From SHZL01 sp035292625 (lineage in GTDB: Bacteria > Pseudomonadota > Gammaproteobacteria > Xanthomonadales > SZUA-36), in contig DATDPS010000049.1 in NCBI GenBank assembly GCA_035292625.1, forward strand, positions 1 through 10,909: 10,909 nucleotides of DNA. Direction: 5' to 3'. A model generated the notes under the pieces. The model saw only the letters and a list, made by a program, of their open reading frames with translations, ran no database searches and was not told the DNA's origin. This document shows, piece by piece, positions 1 to 6,618 of this stretch (its first letter is position 1; the number at the start of each line of letters is the position of its first letter). The translations under genes were made by a program, and so were the position numbers.

Positions 1-153
1 ATATGTTTGCGGGTTGAGTGGAGTGTGAAGAGTGATGAAGTCTGACTGGCGCAGCAACGAATCCAGGTCGACCGGTTCACCAGGCAGAGATGCGTCTGGA
101 GGGATCTCCGGGTCATAGTACAGAATACGCATATTAAAACCGCTGGCGCGCCG
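1..153 (-). pseudogene. D-2-hydroxyacid dehydrogenase, internal fragment
   Basis: These 51 codons read into the left edge on the minus strand and encode part of the NAD-binding domain of a D-isomer-specific 2-hydroxyacid dehydrogenase (NAD(P)H-dependent 2-oxoacid/2-hydroxyacid interconversion, cytosolic). The stretch RRASGFNMRILYYDP matches the end of the first Rossmann helix and the second beta strand. The following LLRQSDFITLHTPLNPQT fits family signature 2. An ATG at position 132 exists, but resemblance continues seven residues upstream of it (RRASGFN), so it is not a natural start. Upstream of about position 153 the same frame reads NAAECAPGP, where the family needs the GxGxxG nucleotide-binding loop. 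The substrate-binding N-terminus and the GxGxxG loop are therefore absent, and the gene appears 5'-truncated. It could also be an intact gene joined wrongly in assembly. The rest lies beyond the window. The family call is firm; substrate is unknown. Confidence 0.72.
145..152. other. 8-bp palindrome GGCGCGCC at a junction of two truncated genes
   Basis: A self-complementary GGCGCGCC lies where the minus-strand dehydrogenase remnant and the plus-strand channel remnant both lose family resemblance. It may be a recombination or deletion joint, or an assembly joint. The palindrome itself could be chance in GC-rich DNA. Confidence 0.35.
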
Positions 154-437
154 GGGCCCTGGCGCACATTCTGCGGCATTCCAGAACTGCGGAGGCGGAG
201 CACCTGCCCTGCGTCTGCCTGCTGCTGGAACGCGGCGCCTCGCGCACGTTCATGCCCGACCCCATGCAGGAGTTACACGTAGAAGACCGCCTGTTGTTTG
301 CCGGCCGGGATGAAGCGCGGCGGGAGATCGCCTGGACTTTGAGTGAGCCCCATGCGCTGCTTGCCAATGCCAGCGGCAGAATCGTTCCGCGCGGAACCCT
401 GTGGCGCTGGCTGGAACGCCGCCACCAGCCGGATTAA
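153..437 (+). pseudogene. C-terminal fragment of a probable TrkA-C-type ion channel protein
   Basis: This frame is open from 138 to the TAA at 435-437 and encodes about 95 residues resembling the cytoplasmic tail of bacterial potassium-channel-like proteins with TrkA-N/TrkA-C regulatory domains. LPCVCLLLERGASRTFMPDP followed by ELHVEDRLLFAGRDEARR has the beta-strand, 'xxGDxLLxxG' pattern of a TrkA-C (RCK_C) ligand-binding domain. The ending PRGTLWRWLERR recalls the tail of that channel family. No pore, membrane helix or Rossmann domain is present. An ATG at 252 would give only 61 residues starting in the middle of the domain. Resemblance begins near position 153, exactly where the opposite-strand dehydrogenase remnant stops, so both look cut at the same point. 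The assignment comes from remembered family pattern only, and a free-standing small protein cannot be excluded. Confidence 0.45.
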
Positions 438-462
438 GCGCTTTCCCGCTCACCATCCGCTA

Positions 463-514
463 GGGAACCTCTGATCAATTATGCGCGCCCGTGCATAATT
501 GATCAGAGGCTCCC
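463..514. repeat. Palindromic element 1: 22-bp inverted repeat, 8-nt loop
   Basis: The left arm is 463-484 and the right arm 493-514. Both carry CCTCTGATCAATTATGC or its complement, with a GGGA/TCCC outer edge. Of 22 positions, 21 pair; the exception (A at 467 opposite C at 510) becomes a G-U wobble in minus-strand RNA, so the minus-strand transcript pairs fully. The loop is 485-492. The element lies between the end of the plus-strand channel remnant (437) and the end of the minus-strand omega-amidase gene, whose last three codons and TGA fall inside the right arm. There is no T-run on either side, so it is not a standard intrinsic terminator, though it could terminate or stabilise the omega-amidase transcript. 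The left arm is preceded by TA; the right is followed by TG. It may be a small mobile palindrome. Confidence 0.8.
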
Positions 515-1306
515 TGGTTCAAAGCGATCGGCATCAGCCTGGAAGGGAAATTCACTGCGGATTCCGGCAACCCGTGCCAGCGCCAGTTCAACCACACGAG
601 CTTCCTCGTTTGACTGCAGATCCGCGACCAGCTTGCCGGCCGGGTCATAGACCTGGCTGCATCCCGGGTAGGCTACGCCATTGCCGTCTTCCCCAACACG
701 GTTCACGCCGATCACCCAGGCCTGGTTTTCAATCGCCCGGGCCTGCAACAGGGCGGTCCAGTGTTGAATGCGCCCCACCGGCCAGTTGGCCACGAATACC
801 AGCAAGTCGTAGTCATCGCGATTGCGGCACCACACCGGAAAGCGCAGGTCGTAACAGATCTGCGGGCAGATCCGCCAGTCGCCGAGCTTGAAAACGCGGC
901 GCTGCCGGCCGGCGGCATAACGCTGGTTTTCTCCGCCGTAGCCAAACAAATGCCGCTTGTCGTAGTGGTGTACCTCGCCTCGCGCTGTAACCAGCAGGAA
1001 GCGATTGAAGCGTTGGCCGTCGACCACGATGACCGCGCTGCCGGCCAGTGCACAGTTGCGTTTGGCGGCCAGCGTCTTCATCCAGTCGAGGGTTGGGCCA
1101 TCCATGTCTTCAGATGGCACATTCGGATCGCCCAGGAATCCGGTGGTGAAAGTTTCCGGAAATACCGCCAGGTCAAAAGGCTTTGCACATTGTGCGAGCT
1201 GTTGTTCGAGGTGCGTGCGGTTTTCAGCCGGGCTTTTCCATGCCAGGCGAGCCTGCACGAGCAAGGTAGACAAGCTGCCTGCGTGGTCGAGTTTCTGCGC
1301 GATCAT
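503..1306 (-). CDS. Omega-amidase, nitrilase superfamily (YafV/Nit2 type)
   Basis: This 267-residue cytosolic carbon-nitrogen hydrolase most resembles E. coli YafV and Nit2, which hydrolyse 2-oxoglutaramate and 2-oxosuccinamate to the 2-oxoacid and ammonia (metabolite repair). The Glu-Lys-Cys catalytic set is visible: Glu51 in FPETFTTGF, Lys117 in YDKRHLFGYGGE, and Cys151 in ICYDLRFPVWCRN. The motifs LLQARAIENQAWVIGVNRVG (181-206 region) and the C-terminal EFPFQADADRF also match YafV. Length is close to the family norm. The ATG at 1306 lies two bases after the lysS stop, so it is probably translated by coupling with lysS as the last gene of prfB-lysS. The N-terminus (MIAQKLDHAGS) is about ten residues longer than usual and the start is not certain. 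The last codons, GSL and TGA, are supplied by the palindrome at 493-514, so the tail may have been altered by it. Confidence 0.85.
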   Translation of the reverse strand: MIAQKLDHAGSLSTLLVQARLAWKSPAENRTHLEQQLAQCAKPFDLAVFPETFTTGFLGDPNVPSEDMDGPTLDWMKTLAAKRNCALAGSAVIVVDGQRFNRFLLVTARGEVHHYDKRHLFGYGGENQRYAAGRQRRVFKLGDWRICPQICYDLRFPVWCRNRDDYDLLVFVANWPVGRIQHWTALLQARAIENQAWVIGVNRVGEDGNGVAYPGCSQVYDPAGKLVADLQSNEEARVVELALARVAGIRSEFPFQADADRFEPGSL

Positions 1307-1308
1307 GT

Positions 1309-2835
1309 TCAGGTCTCGGGCCGCATGTACGGGAAAAACAGGACGTCACGGATGGAAGGCGAGTCGGTGAGCAACATGACCAGGCGGTCGATGCCAATGC
1401 CTTCACCCGCGGTGGGAGGCATGCCGTATTCCAATGCGCGGATGTAATCGGCATCGAAATGCATGGCCTCGAGGTCTCCGGCGTCTTTATTGGTTACCTG
1501 CTCGCGGAACCGCGCCGCCTGGTCCTCTGGGTCGTTCAACTCGGAGAAACCATTGGCCAGTTCACGCGCCGCGATGAACAATTCGAAGCGATCGGTCAGC
1601 AGGGGGTTCAACTCGTTACGGCGTGACAGGGGCGATACTTCAGTAGGGTAAGCGGTAATGAACACCGGATTATGCAGGTGCGGCTCGGCGACCACGTCAA
1701 ACAATTCCATCTGCAGGCGGCCAGGGCCCCAGCTGGTCTCGGTGTGAATCGAGCGCTGCTGGCAGGCCCGGCGCAATACGCCTTCGTCCCACAGATCCGC
1801 ATCGGCCAGTTCCGCGGCGTAACGGCGCACGGCCTGTTCCACGCTGAGGCGTTCGAAAGGAGTTCCGAAATCGATGTCCTGCCCCTGGTAGTTCACCACG
1901 CTGCTGCCGGTGACATGCAGCGCCAACTCCCGGAACATCTGTTCGGTCAGGTCCATCAGGTCGGTGAAATCGGCGTAGGCCCAATAGAACTCCAGCATGG
2001 TGAACTCGGGATTATGCCGGGTGGATACGCCCTCGTTGCGGAAATTGCGGTTGATCTCGTACACGCGTCCCAGGCCGCCCACGACCAGGCGCTTGAGATA
2101 CAGCTCCGGAGCGACCCGCAGGTACATGTCGAGATCCAGCGCGTTATGGTGTGTCTTGAAGGGCCGTGCCGCAGCACCCCCGGGAATGGCGTGCATCATG
2201 GGCGTTTCCACTTCCAGGAAGTCCCGCCCCGGTGCTTCCATGAACGCACGGATGAAGCTGATGATGCGTGAGCGACGCTGAAACACCTCGCGCGACCGCA
2301 GGTTCATGATCAGGTCGACATAGCGCTGGCGGTAGCGTAATTCGGTGTCGGTCAGTCCGTGCCATTTTTCCGCCAGCGGGCGCAGGGACTTGGCCAGCAG
2401 ACGCAGCGAGTTCATTTTGACCGACAGCTCGCCCGTTTGTGTTCTGAACATGCGCCCGCTGCCGCCGATGAGGTCGCCCACGTCCCAATGCTTGAATTGC
2501 TGGAATACTCCTTCGGGCAAGTGGTCGCGCTGGATCACCAGCTGGATATCCCCGCCGCGGTCACGCAGGCTCACGAAAGCAATTTTACCCATCACCCGCT
2601 TGGCCATCATGCGCCCGCCTACGGCAAATTCCTCCCGCTCGATTTCCAACCCGGCCGCGTCAATACCGTCAAAACGCGCATGCAATTGCGCGGTGGTGGC
2701 ATTCTTGCGGAAATCGTTGGGGTAGGCGTTGCCGCCGGCGCGCAGGGCATCCAGCTTGGCGCGGCGCTCCGCGATCAGGCGGTTCTCATCCAGCTCGGTT
2801 AATGGCGCATTGGCACTCAGGGGTTTATCGCTCAT
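1309..2835 (-). CDS. lysS: Lysyl-tRNA synthetase, class II
   Basis: This 508-residue protein is the class IIb lysyl-tRNA synthetase, which charges tRNA-Lys with lysine using ATP in the cytosol. An N-terminal OB-fold anticodon-binding domain spans roughly residues 60-150 (VGGRMMAKRVMGKIAFVSLRD). The catalytic domain follows with motif 1 near 206-226 (FLEVETPMM...IPGGAAARPF), motif 2 at 260-285 (EINRNFRNEG, STRHNPEFTMLEFYWAY) and motif 3 at 477-490 (GEGIGIDRLVMLLT). Length matches the family (E. coli about 505). It follows prfB by 33 bases on the same strand, the classical prfB-lysS pair. I see no good Shine-Dalgarno before the ATG at 2835. A five-codon ORF (MDHTR, ATG at 2849) ends in a TGA overlapping this ATG and could help load ribosomes. 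No key residue appears missing. Confidence 0.97.
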   Translation of the reverse strand: MSDKPLSANAPLTELDENRLIAERRAKLDALRAGGNAYPNDFRKNATTAQLHARFDGIDAAGLEIEREEFAVGGRMMAKRVMGKIAFVSLRDRGGDIQLVIQRDHLPEGVFQQFKHWDVGDLIGGSGRMFRTQTGELSVKMNSLRLLAKSLRPLAEKWHGLTDTELRYRQRYVDLIMNLRSREVFQRRSRIISFIRAFMEAPGRDFLEVETPMMHAIPGGAAARPFKTHHNALDLDMYLRVAPELYLKRLVVGGLGRVYEINRNFRNEGVSTRHNPEFTMLEFYWAYADFTDLMDLTEQMFRELALHVTGSSVVNYQGQDIDFGTPFERLSVEQAVRRYAAELADADLWDEGVLRRACQQRSIHTETSWGPGRLQMELFDVVAEPHLHNPVFITAYPTEVSPLSRRNELNPLLTDRFELFIAARELANGFSELNDPEDQAARFREQVTNKDAGDLEAMHFDADYIRALEYGMPPTAGEGIGIDRLVMLLTDSPSIRDVLFFPYMRPET

Positions 2836-2846
2836 CGGGTGTGATC

Positions 2847-2868
2847 CATGTTGATGTATGACAGGGTA
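2847..2868 (-). promoter_or_regulatory. Short prfB-lysS linker lacking a clear ribosome-binding site
   Basis: The 33-base gap between prfB and lysS carries no evident AGGAG-like sequence on the minus strand. An ATG at 2849 begins a five-codon ORF whose TGA (2834-2832) overlaps the lysS ATG as ATGA. That arrangement would allow termination-reinitiation at lysS. This is inference from spacing only. Confidence 0.2.
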
Positions 2869-3964
2869 CTAGAGGCCCTGTTTCAGCGCCGCTTCGATGA
2901 AACCGTCCAGGTCGCCATCGAGCACTGCCTGGGTATTACCTACTTCGATCAGGGTGCGCAAGTCCTTGATGCGCGACTGGTCGAGCACGTAGGATCGAAT
3001 CTGGTGGCCCCAGCCGATATCTGATTTGCTTGCTTCAAGTTTCTGGCTCGCCTCCTGGCGTTTTTGCAATTCCAGTTCGTACAACTTGGCCCTCAGCTGT
3101 TTCATCGCATGGTCTTTGTTCTTGTGCTGCGAGCGATCGTTCTGGCATTGCACCACGATGCCGCTGGGCGTGTGGGTGATGCGCACGGCCGAATCGGTGG
3201 TGTTTACGTGCTGCCCGCCCGCACCGGATGAACGATAGACATCGATGCGCAAGTCCGCCGGGTTGATCTCGATGTCGATATCATCGTCGATTTCCGGCGC
3301 GGCGAAAACAGCCGCAAAGGAGGTATGCCGGCGGTTGCCGGAATCGAAGGGCGATTTCCGTACCAGGCGGTGAACGCCCGTCTCGGTGCGGCACCAGCCA
3401 TAGGCATACTCACCCTGGATATGCACGGTGGCGCTCTTGATGCCGGCGACTTCGCCCGCTGACACTTCAACCAGCTCCGCCTGCCAACCGTGCCGCTCGG
3501 CCCAGCGCAGATACATCCGCAACAGCATTTCAGCCCAGTCCTGGGCCTCGGTGCCACCGGAACCGGCCTGGATATCCAGGTAGCAGGAGTGCGAGTCCAT
3601 TTCGCCGGAAAACATGCGCTCGAATTCCAGGCGCTCCACATCGGCCTGCATCGAGTCCAGGTCGGCAACTACGGCGGCCAGCACTTCTGCGTCCGCTTCA
3701 TCCACGGCCAGCTGCAGCATTTCGCCTGCGTCGGCCAGCCCGTGCTGCAACTTGTCCAGCGTGGCGACGACTCCGGTAAGGCGGGAACGCTCCCGGCCCA
3801 GCGATTGCGCACGTTCCGGATTATTCCATACCGTTACGTCTTCCAGTTCACGATTGACTTCTTCCAGGCGCTCACGCTTGCCGGCGTAGTCAAAGATACC
3901 CCCTGAGCTCATTGGATCGGCTCTTGAGATCATCTTTCTGCAACAGGTATTGGTTGGTTTCCAC
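2869..3964 (-). CDS. prfB: Peptide chain release factor 2, with programmed +1 frameshift
   Basis: Release factor 2 recognises UGA and UAA in the ribosomal A site and triggers peptide release. The gene is in two frames. I place the start at the GTG at 3964, giving METNQYLLQKDDLKSRSNE then LRGYL and an in-frame TGA at 3892-3890. Reading then continues in the +1 frame from GAC at 3891 (DYAGKRERLEEVN) to the TAG at 2871-2869. The joined product is 364 residues, against 365 in E. coli. The stop-recognition tripeptide SPF is at 204-206 and the catalytic GGQ at 249-251, followed by HVN. The residue matching E. coli Thr246 is Ser245. A naive call starting at the ATG at 3933 would give a false N-terminus (MISRADPMSSGG). 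The Shine-Dalgarno before GTG is weak, so the exact start is likely, not proven. First gene of prfB-lysS-omega-amidase. Confidence 0.96.
3889..3904 (-). promoter_or_regulatory. prfB: RF2 autoregulatory +1 frameshift signal
   Basis: Reading the minus strand, AGG GGG TAT CTT TGA C combines an internal Shine-Dalgarno-like AGGGGG, the slippery CTT and an in-frame TGA followed by C, the poor-termination context known for RF2 mRNA. When RF2 is scarce, peptidyl-tRNA-Leu slips from CTT to TTT and translation continues as GAC TAC. The stop is codon 25. The site looks identical in its core to that of E. coli, so this gene is expected to use the standard RF2 feedback loop. Confidence 0.95.
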
Positions 3965-4047
3965 TGGGATTTCCGGGGTTGGGGCTTCAGGGTAACACGC
4001 CGCAGGTCCGTTCAAAGCGTGATTGGAGCTTGTAATCAAAGCGCAGC

Positions 4048-4053
4048 ATTTTA
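4048..4053 (-). promoter_or_regulatory. Candidate -10 element for the prfB operon
   Basis: Minus-strand TAAAAT within GGTGTAAAATGC matches five of six bases of the sigma-70 -10 consensus and would start transcription about 75 bases before the prfB GTG. No convincing -35 is present, so this is tentative. Confidence 0.25.
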
Positions 4054-4243
4054 CACCAAAGCCCGGCGTTTACGGGCTGACCTGGGCAAGCGGGCGAAAC
4101 AGCTGCAAGGCGACCCACGCAATATTTTTTTCTTGCCCGCCTTCCGGGCGCGGGTGATATCCTACATGGCGCTGACCCTGCCGGGCCTGAACCGCCATTC
4201 TGTGGTCAGGCCGAGACCCGGAGCAGCATAGACTCTAATAAAC

Positions 4244-4249
4244 AAGGAA
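4244..4249 (+). promoter_or_regulatory. Ribosome-binding site fixing a GTG start
   Basis: AAGGAA lies seven bases before the GTG at 4257. It supports GTG as the start of the first acyl-CoA dehydrogenase, where no ATG is available at the expected N-terminus. Confidence 0.7.
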
Positions 4250-4256
4250 TCACCCC

Positions 4257-5438
4257 GTGACCGAGCTCGTATCATTCCGCGCAGCAGTGCGCGACTGGCT
4301 GGAACAGCATTGCCCGGCGTCAATGCGCAAGCCCATGGTGTCTGAGGCTGACCTGTGCTGGGGCGGGCGCAAGTATAAATTCCAGAGCGAAGAGCAAGAG
4401 CTTTGGTTGCGATGCATGGCGGAAAAGGGCTGGACCGCTCCGACCTGGCCCGCCGAATATGGCGGTGGCGGATTGGACCGCACCCACGTAAAAGTTTTGC
4501 AGGAGGAGATGCAGGCGATCGGCGCGCGCACGCCGCTGTACAGTTTCGGCCTGCACATGATCGGTCCCGCCCTGCTCAAGTACGGCAGTGAAAAGCTGAA
4601 ACAACAGCACCTGCCACCGATTGTCCGTGGAGAAATCCACTGGGCCCAGGGCTACAGCGAACCCAATGCCGGTTCCGACCTTGCCAGCCTGCAGGCGAGG
4701 CTGGAGGATATGGGTGATCACTATCGGCTGAACGGTTCCAAGATCTGGACTTCCTACGGCGATAAAGGCGATTGGATGTTCTGCCTGGTACGCAGTGACA
4801 GCGAGGCGCCCAAACATGGCGGTATCAGCCTGGTCCTGTTCGACATGACCACGCCCGGCGTCAGCACCCGCCCGATACTCCTCATCAGCGGCAAATCACC
4901 GTTTACGGAAACTTTTTTCGACAACGTTCGGGTGGAAAAGGACCAGGTGGTCGGGGGCCTCAACAGCGGCTGGACGGTTGCCAAGTACCTGCTCACGCAT
5001 GAGCGGGAAATGATAGGCGCTTCCGGAGTGCGCCAACCCAGCGAGGAAGCGCTGGGCAGCATTGCGGCACGCAGTATTGGTCTGGACGGAAAGCGTCTGG
5101 CGAATTCCCTTTTGCGCGGTGAAATCGCCCGTCTCGAGATCGACAGCGCGGCACTGGGGCTGACCATGGAGCGGGCGCGTGACGAAGTCCAGGCCGGCGT
5201 AAGCCTGGGCGCGACCTCGAGCATCTTCAAATACTACGGCACCGAGCTCAACATGCGGCGCCAGGAATTACTCATGGCCATACACGGGATGCACGCGTTG
5301 GAATGGTCCGGGCCCGGCACGGCGGATGGGCAAATTCCCCGCACCTGGCTGCGTTCACGCGGTAATGCCATAGAGGGAGGCACTTCAGAGATCCAGCTCA
5401 ACATCGTCGCCAAGCGCATCCTTGGCCTGCCTGGGTGA
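4257..5438 (+). CDS. Acyl-CoA dehydrogenase, subunit with catalytic glutamate
   Basis: This 393-residue flavoprotein of the acyl-CoA dehydrogenase superfamily would introduce an alpha-beta double bond into an acyl-CoA. The N-terminal helical domain includes the WPAEYGGGGLD segment (64-74). The middle beta domain has YSEPNAGSDLASL (133-145), equivalent to the flavin- and substrate-contacting TEPxAGSD, then SKIWTSYGDKGDW. The C-terminal helix carries RGNAIEGGTSEIQ, whose Glu373 aligns with the catalytic base of medium-chain dehydrogenases. Two usual features are lost: no RKQFG motif, and the FAD-binding QxxGGxG is replaced by AIHGMHALEW (341-350). The next gene has precisely those two. I infer that this is one half of an alpha2beta2 heterotetramer, like pimeloyl-CoA dehydrogenase or the mycobacterial ChsE-type enzymes. 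Acyl substrate unknown. GTG start with AAGGAA at seven bases. First gene of a three-gene operon. Confidence 0.9.
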   Translation: MTELVSFRAAVRDWLEQHCPASMRKPMVSEADLCWGGRKYKFQSEEQELWLRCMAEKGWTAPTWPAEYGGGGLDRTHVKVLQEEMQAIGARTPLYSFGLHMIGPALLKYGSEKLKQQHLPPIVRGEIHWAQGYSEPNAGSDLASLQARLEDMGDHYRLNGSKIWTSYGDKGDWMFCLVRSDSEAPKHGGISLVLFDMTTPGVSTRPILLISGKSPFTETFFDNVRVEKDQVVGGLNSGWTVAKYLLTHEREMIGASGVRQPSEEALGSIAARSIGLDGKRLANSLLRGEIARLEIDSAALGLTMERARDEVQAGVSLGATSSIFKYYGTELNMRRQELLMAIHGMHALEWSGPGTADGQIPRTWLRSRGNAIEGGTSEIQLNIVAKRILGLPG

Positions 5439-5447
5439 GGTAATTGC

Positions 5448-6587
5448 ATGGCGCTGGTATTGAATGAAGAGCAAACCATGCTGCAGGAATCCGCCCGCAG
5501 TTTTTTGCGCAGCAAGGCTCCGGTCGGTCACCTGCGCGGACTGCGGGACAGCGGTGCTGACAAGAGTTTTTCCCGCGAGCTGTGGAGTGAAATGAGCGCC
5601 TTGGGCTGGCCGGCGATCGCCATCCCGGAATCCCATGGTGGCCTGGGTTTTGGCTACACTGGCCTGGGCATCATATTGCAGGAAGCGGGGCGGACGCTGG
5701 CACCGCAGCCGCTGCTCGCCAGCTCCATGATGGCCTCGGCTGCGCTGCTGCAAAGCGGAGATGAGGCACAGAGGGCAGCAACGCTCCCAGCCATCGCCAG
5801 CGGCGAGAAACTGGCCACCCTGGCGGTTGATGAAGGCAGCCAGCACCGGCCAAATGAAGTCAGCACGCGCGCCAGCCGCAATGGGGACGGGTTTCTCATC
5901 AACGGCAGGAAACGCTTCGTACTGGAAGGCACCGAGGCGGACACTTTGATCCTCAGTGCCCGCACGGGCGGCAAACCTGTTGATGCGGCCGGAATTTCCC
6001 TGTTCCTGGTGCCAGCCGACACGGCGGGGGTCAGTATTTCTCCCTGCCGGCTATTGGATACCCACCTTGTCGCCGATATGTCCCTGGAACAAGTGCAATT
6101 GCCCTCGACGGCCCTGCTGGGGACGGAACACGCCGGGTTTGCAACACTGGAGTACGCCCTCGATGCGGGACGTATCGGTCAATCAGCCGAATTGCTGGGC
6201 GTGGCCCTGGAGGCTTTCGAACGCAGCCTGGCTTACCTCAAGGAACGCAAACAGTTTGGTGTGCCCATTGGCAGCTTCCAGGCCCTGCAGCACCGGGCCG
6301 CAGCCCTGTTTGCTGAAATCGAGATGGGCAAATCGCTGGTGCTCAACGCCCTGCAGCAACTCGACGCGGGCACCAGCAAGCTGGCGGAAATCGCCAGCAT
6401 GACCAAGGGTAAACTGGCGGAGATTGCAGCGCAGGCCACTGCAGAAGCTATCCAGTGGCATGGCGGTATCGGCATGACCGACGCCTTTGAGATCGGCTTC
6501 TTTTACAAGCGGGCGCGCATACTGGAAGCCTTGCTGGGAGACCGTTTTTATCACTTCGACCGTTTTGCCCGTCAACGCGGATATTGA
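5448..6587 (+). CDS. Acyl-CoA dehydrogenase, partner subunit lacking the catalytic glutamate
   Basis: This 379-residue protein belongs to the acyl-CoA dehydrogenase superfamily but is unlikely to act alone. The N-terminal helical domain is normal (LNEEQTMLQESARSFL, PESHGGLGFGYTGLG). The TEPxAGSD loop is eroded to LATLAVDEGSQHRP (122-134). The C-terminal domain keeps YLKERKQFGVPIGSFQALQ (263-281) and EAIQWHGGIGMT (333-344), which bind FAD across the subunit interface. Where the base should be, it has DAFEIGFFYKRARI instead of an EGT motif, so the catalytic glutamate is missing. These losses mirror those of the upstream subunit, which supports a heteromeric enzyme. The ATG at 5448 is nine bases after the upstream stop; GAGG overlapping that TGA serves as ribosome-binding site, indicating coupled translation and probably equal stoichiometry. 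Confidence 0.9.
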   Translation: MALVLNEEQTMLQESARSFLRSKAPVGHLRGLRDSGADKSFSRELWSEMSALGWPAIAIPESHGGLGFGYTGLGIILQEAGRTLAPQPLLASSMMASAALLQSGDEAQRAATLPAIASGEKLATLAVDEGSQHRPNEVSTRASRNGDGFLINGRKRFVLEGTEADTLILSARTGGKPVDAAGISLFLVPADTAGVSISPCRLLDTHLVADMSLEQVQLPSTALLGTEHAGFATLEYALDAGRIGQSAELLGVALEAFERSLAYLKERKQFGVPIGSFQALQHRAAALFAEIEMGKSLVLNALQQLDAGTSKLAEIASMTKGKLAEIAAQATAEAIQWHGGIGMTDAFEIGFFYKRARILEALLGDRFYHFDRFARQRGY

Positions 6588-6618
6588 TGTTTCGGGCAGC
6601 GCCAGGGAGACCACAGCT

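Larger units (their letters stand above)
3965..4256. promoter_or_regulatory. Divergent intergenic region between prfB and the acyl-CoA dehydrogenase operon
   Basis: These 292 bases separate two divergent operons and must hold promoters for both. On the minus strand, TAAAAT at 4053-4048 (in GGTGTAAAATGC) is a fair -10 candidate for prfB, but no good -35 sits 16-18 bases upstream. A 6-bp inverted repeat, AGCCCG and CGGGCT with a 7-base gap (4060-4078), lies just upstream of it and could be an operator or chance. Toward the plus-strand genes there is a T-run at 4124-4131 and a weak TTGCCC (4133-4138) with TGATAT (4155-4160). I see no credible coding sequence: the open frames on either strand have no recognisable protein pattern. 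Confidence 0.35.

Noticed and set aside
463..514. Palindrome 1 as an ordinary intrinsic terminator
   Set aside because: No T-run follows either arm, and a 22-bp stem reaching into the coding end of a gene is atypical. It is kept as a repeat of uncertain function.
761..1447. Long plus-strand open frame of 228 codons opposite the omega-amidase and lysS
   Set aside because: It lies wholly antisense to two genes with complete, well-recognised motifs; its translation has no domain pattern. GC-rich genes commonly create such shadows.
2861..2881. ACAGGG/CCCTGT hairpin around the prfB stop codon as a terminator or third palindromic element
   Set aside because: The stem is only 6 bp with a 9-base loop and no T-run, and prfB and lysS are expected to be co-transcribed. 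Its faint resemblance to the arms of palindrome 2 is too short to count.
3950..4231. Plus-strand 93-codon frame in the prfB upstream region
   Set aside because: It begins inside prfB, overlaps the divergent promoter region and shows no recognisable protein features.
4234..4239. TCTAAT as the -10 of the acyl-CoA dehydrogenase operon
   Set aside because: Although five of six bases match, transcription would start within or after the ribosome-binding site at 4244-4249, and no -35 is present.
6487..6618. Upstream extension of the maoC-like gene to an ATG at 6487
   Set aside because: It overlaps the preceding dehydrogenase and has no family similarity; the ATG at 6619 has GGGAG upstream and a typical MaoC/NodN N-terminus.
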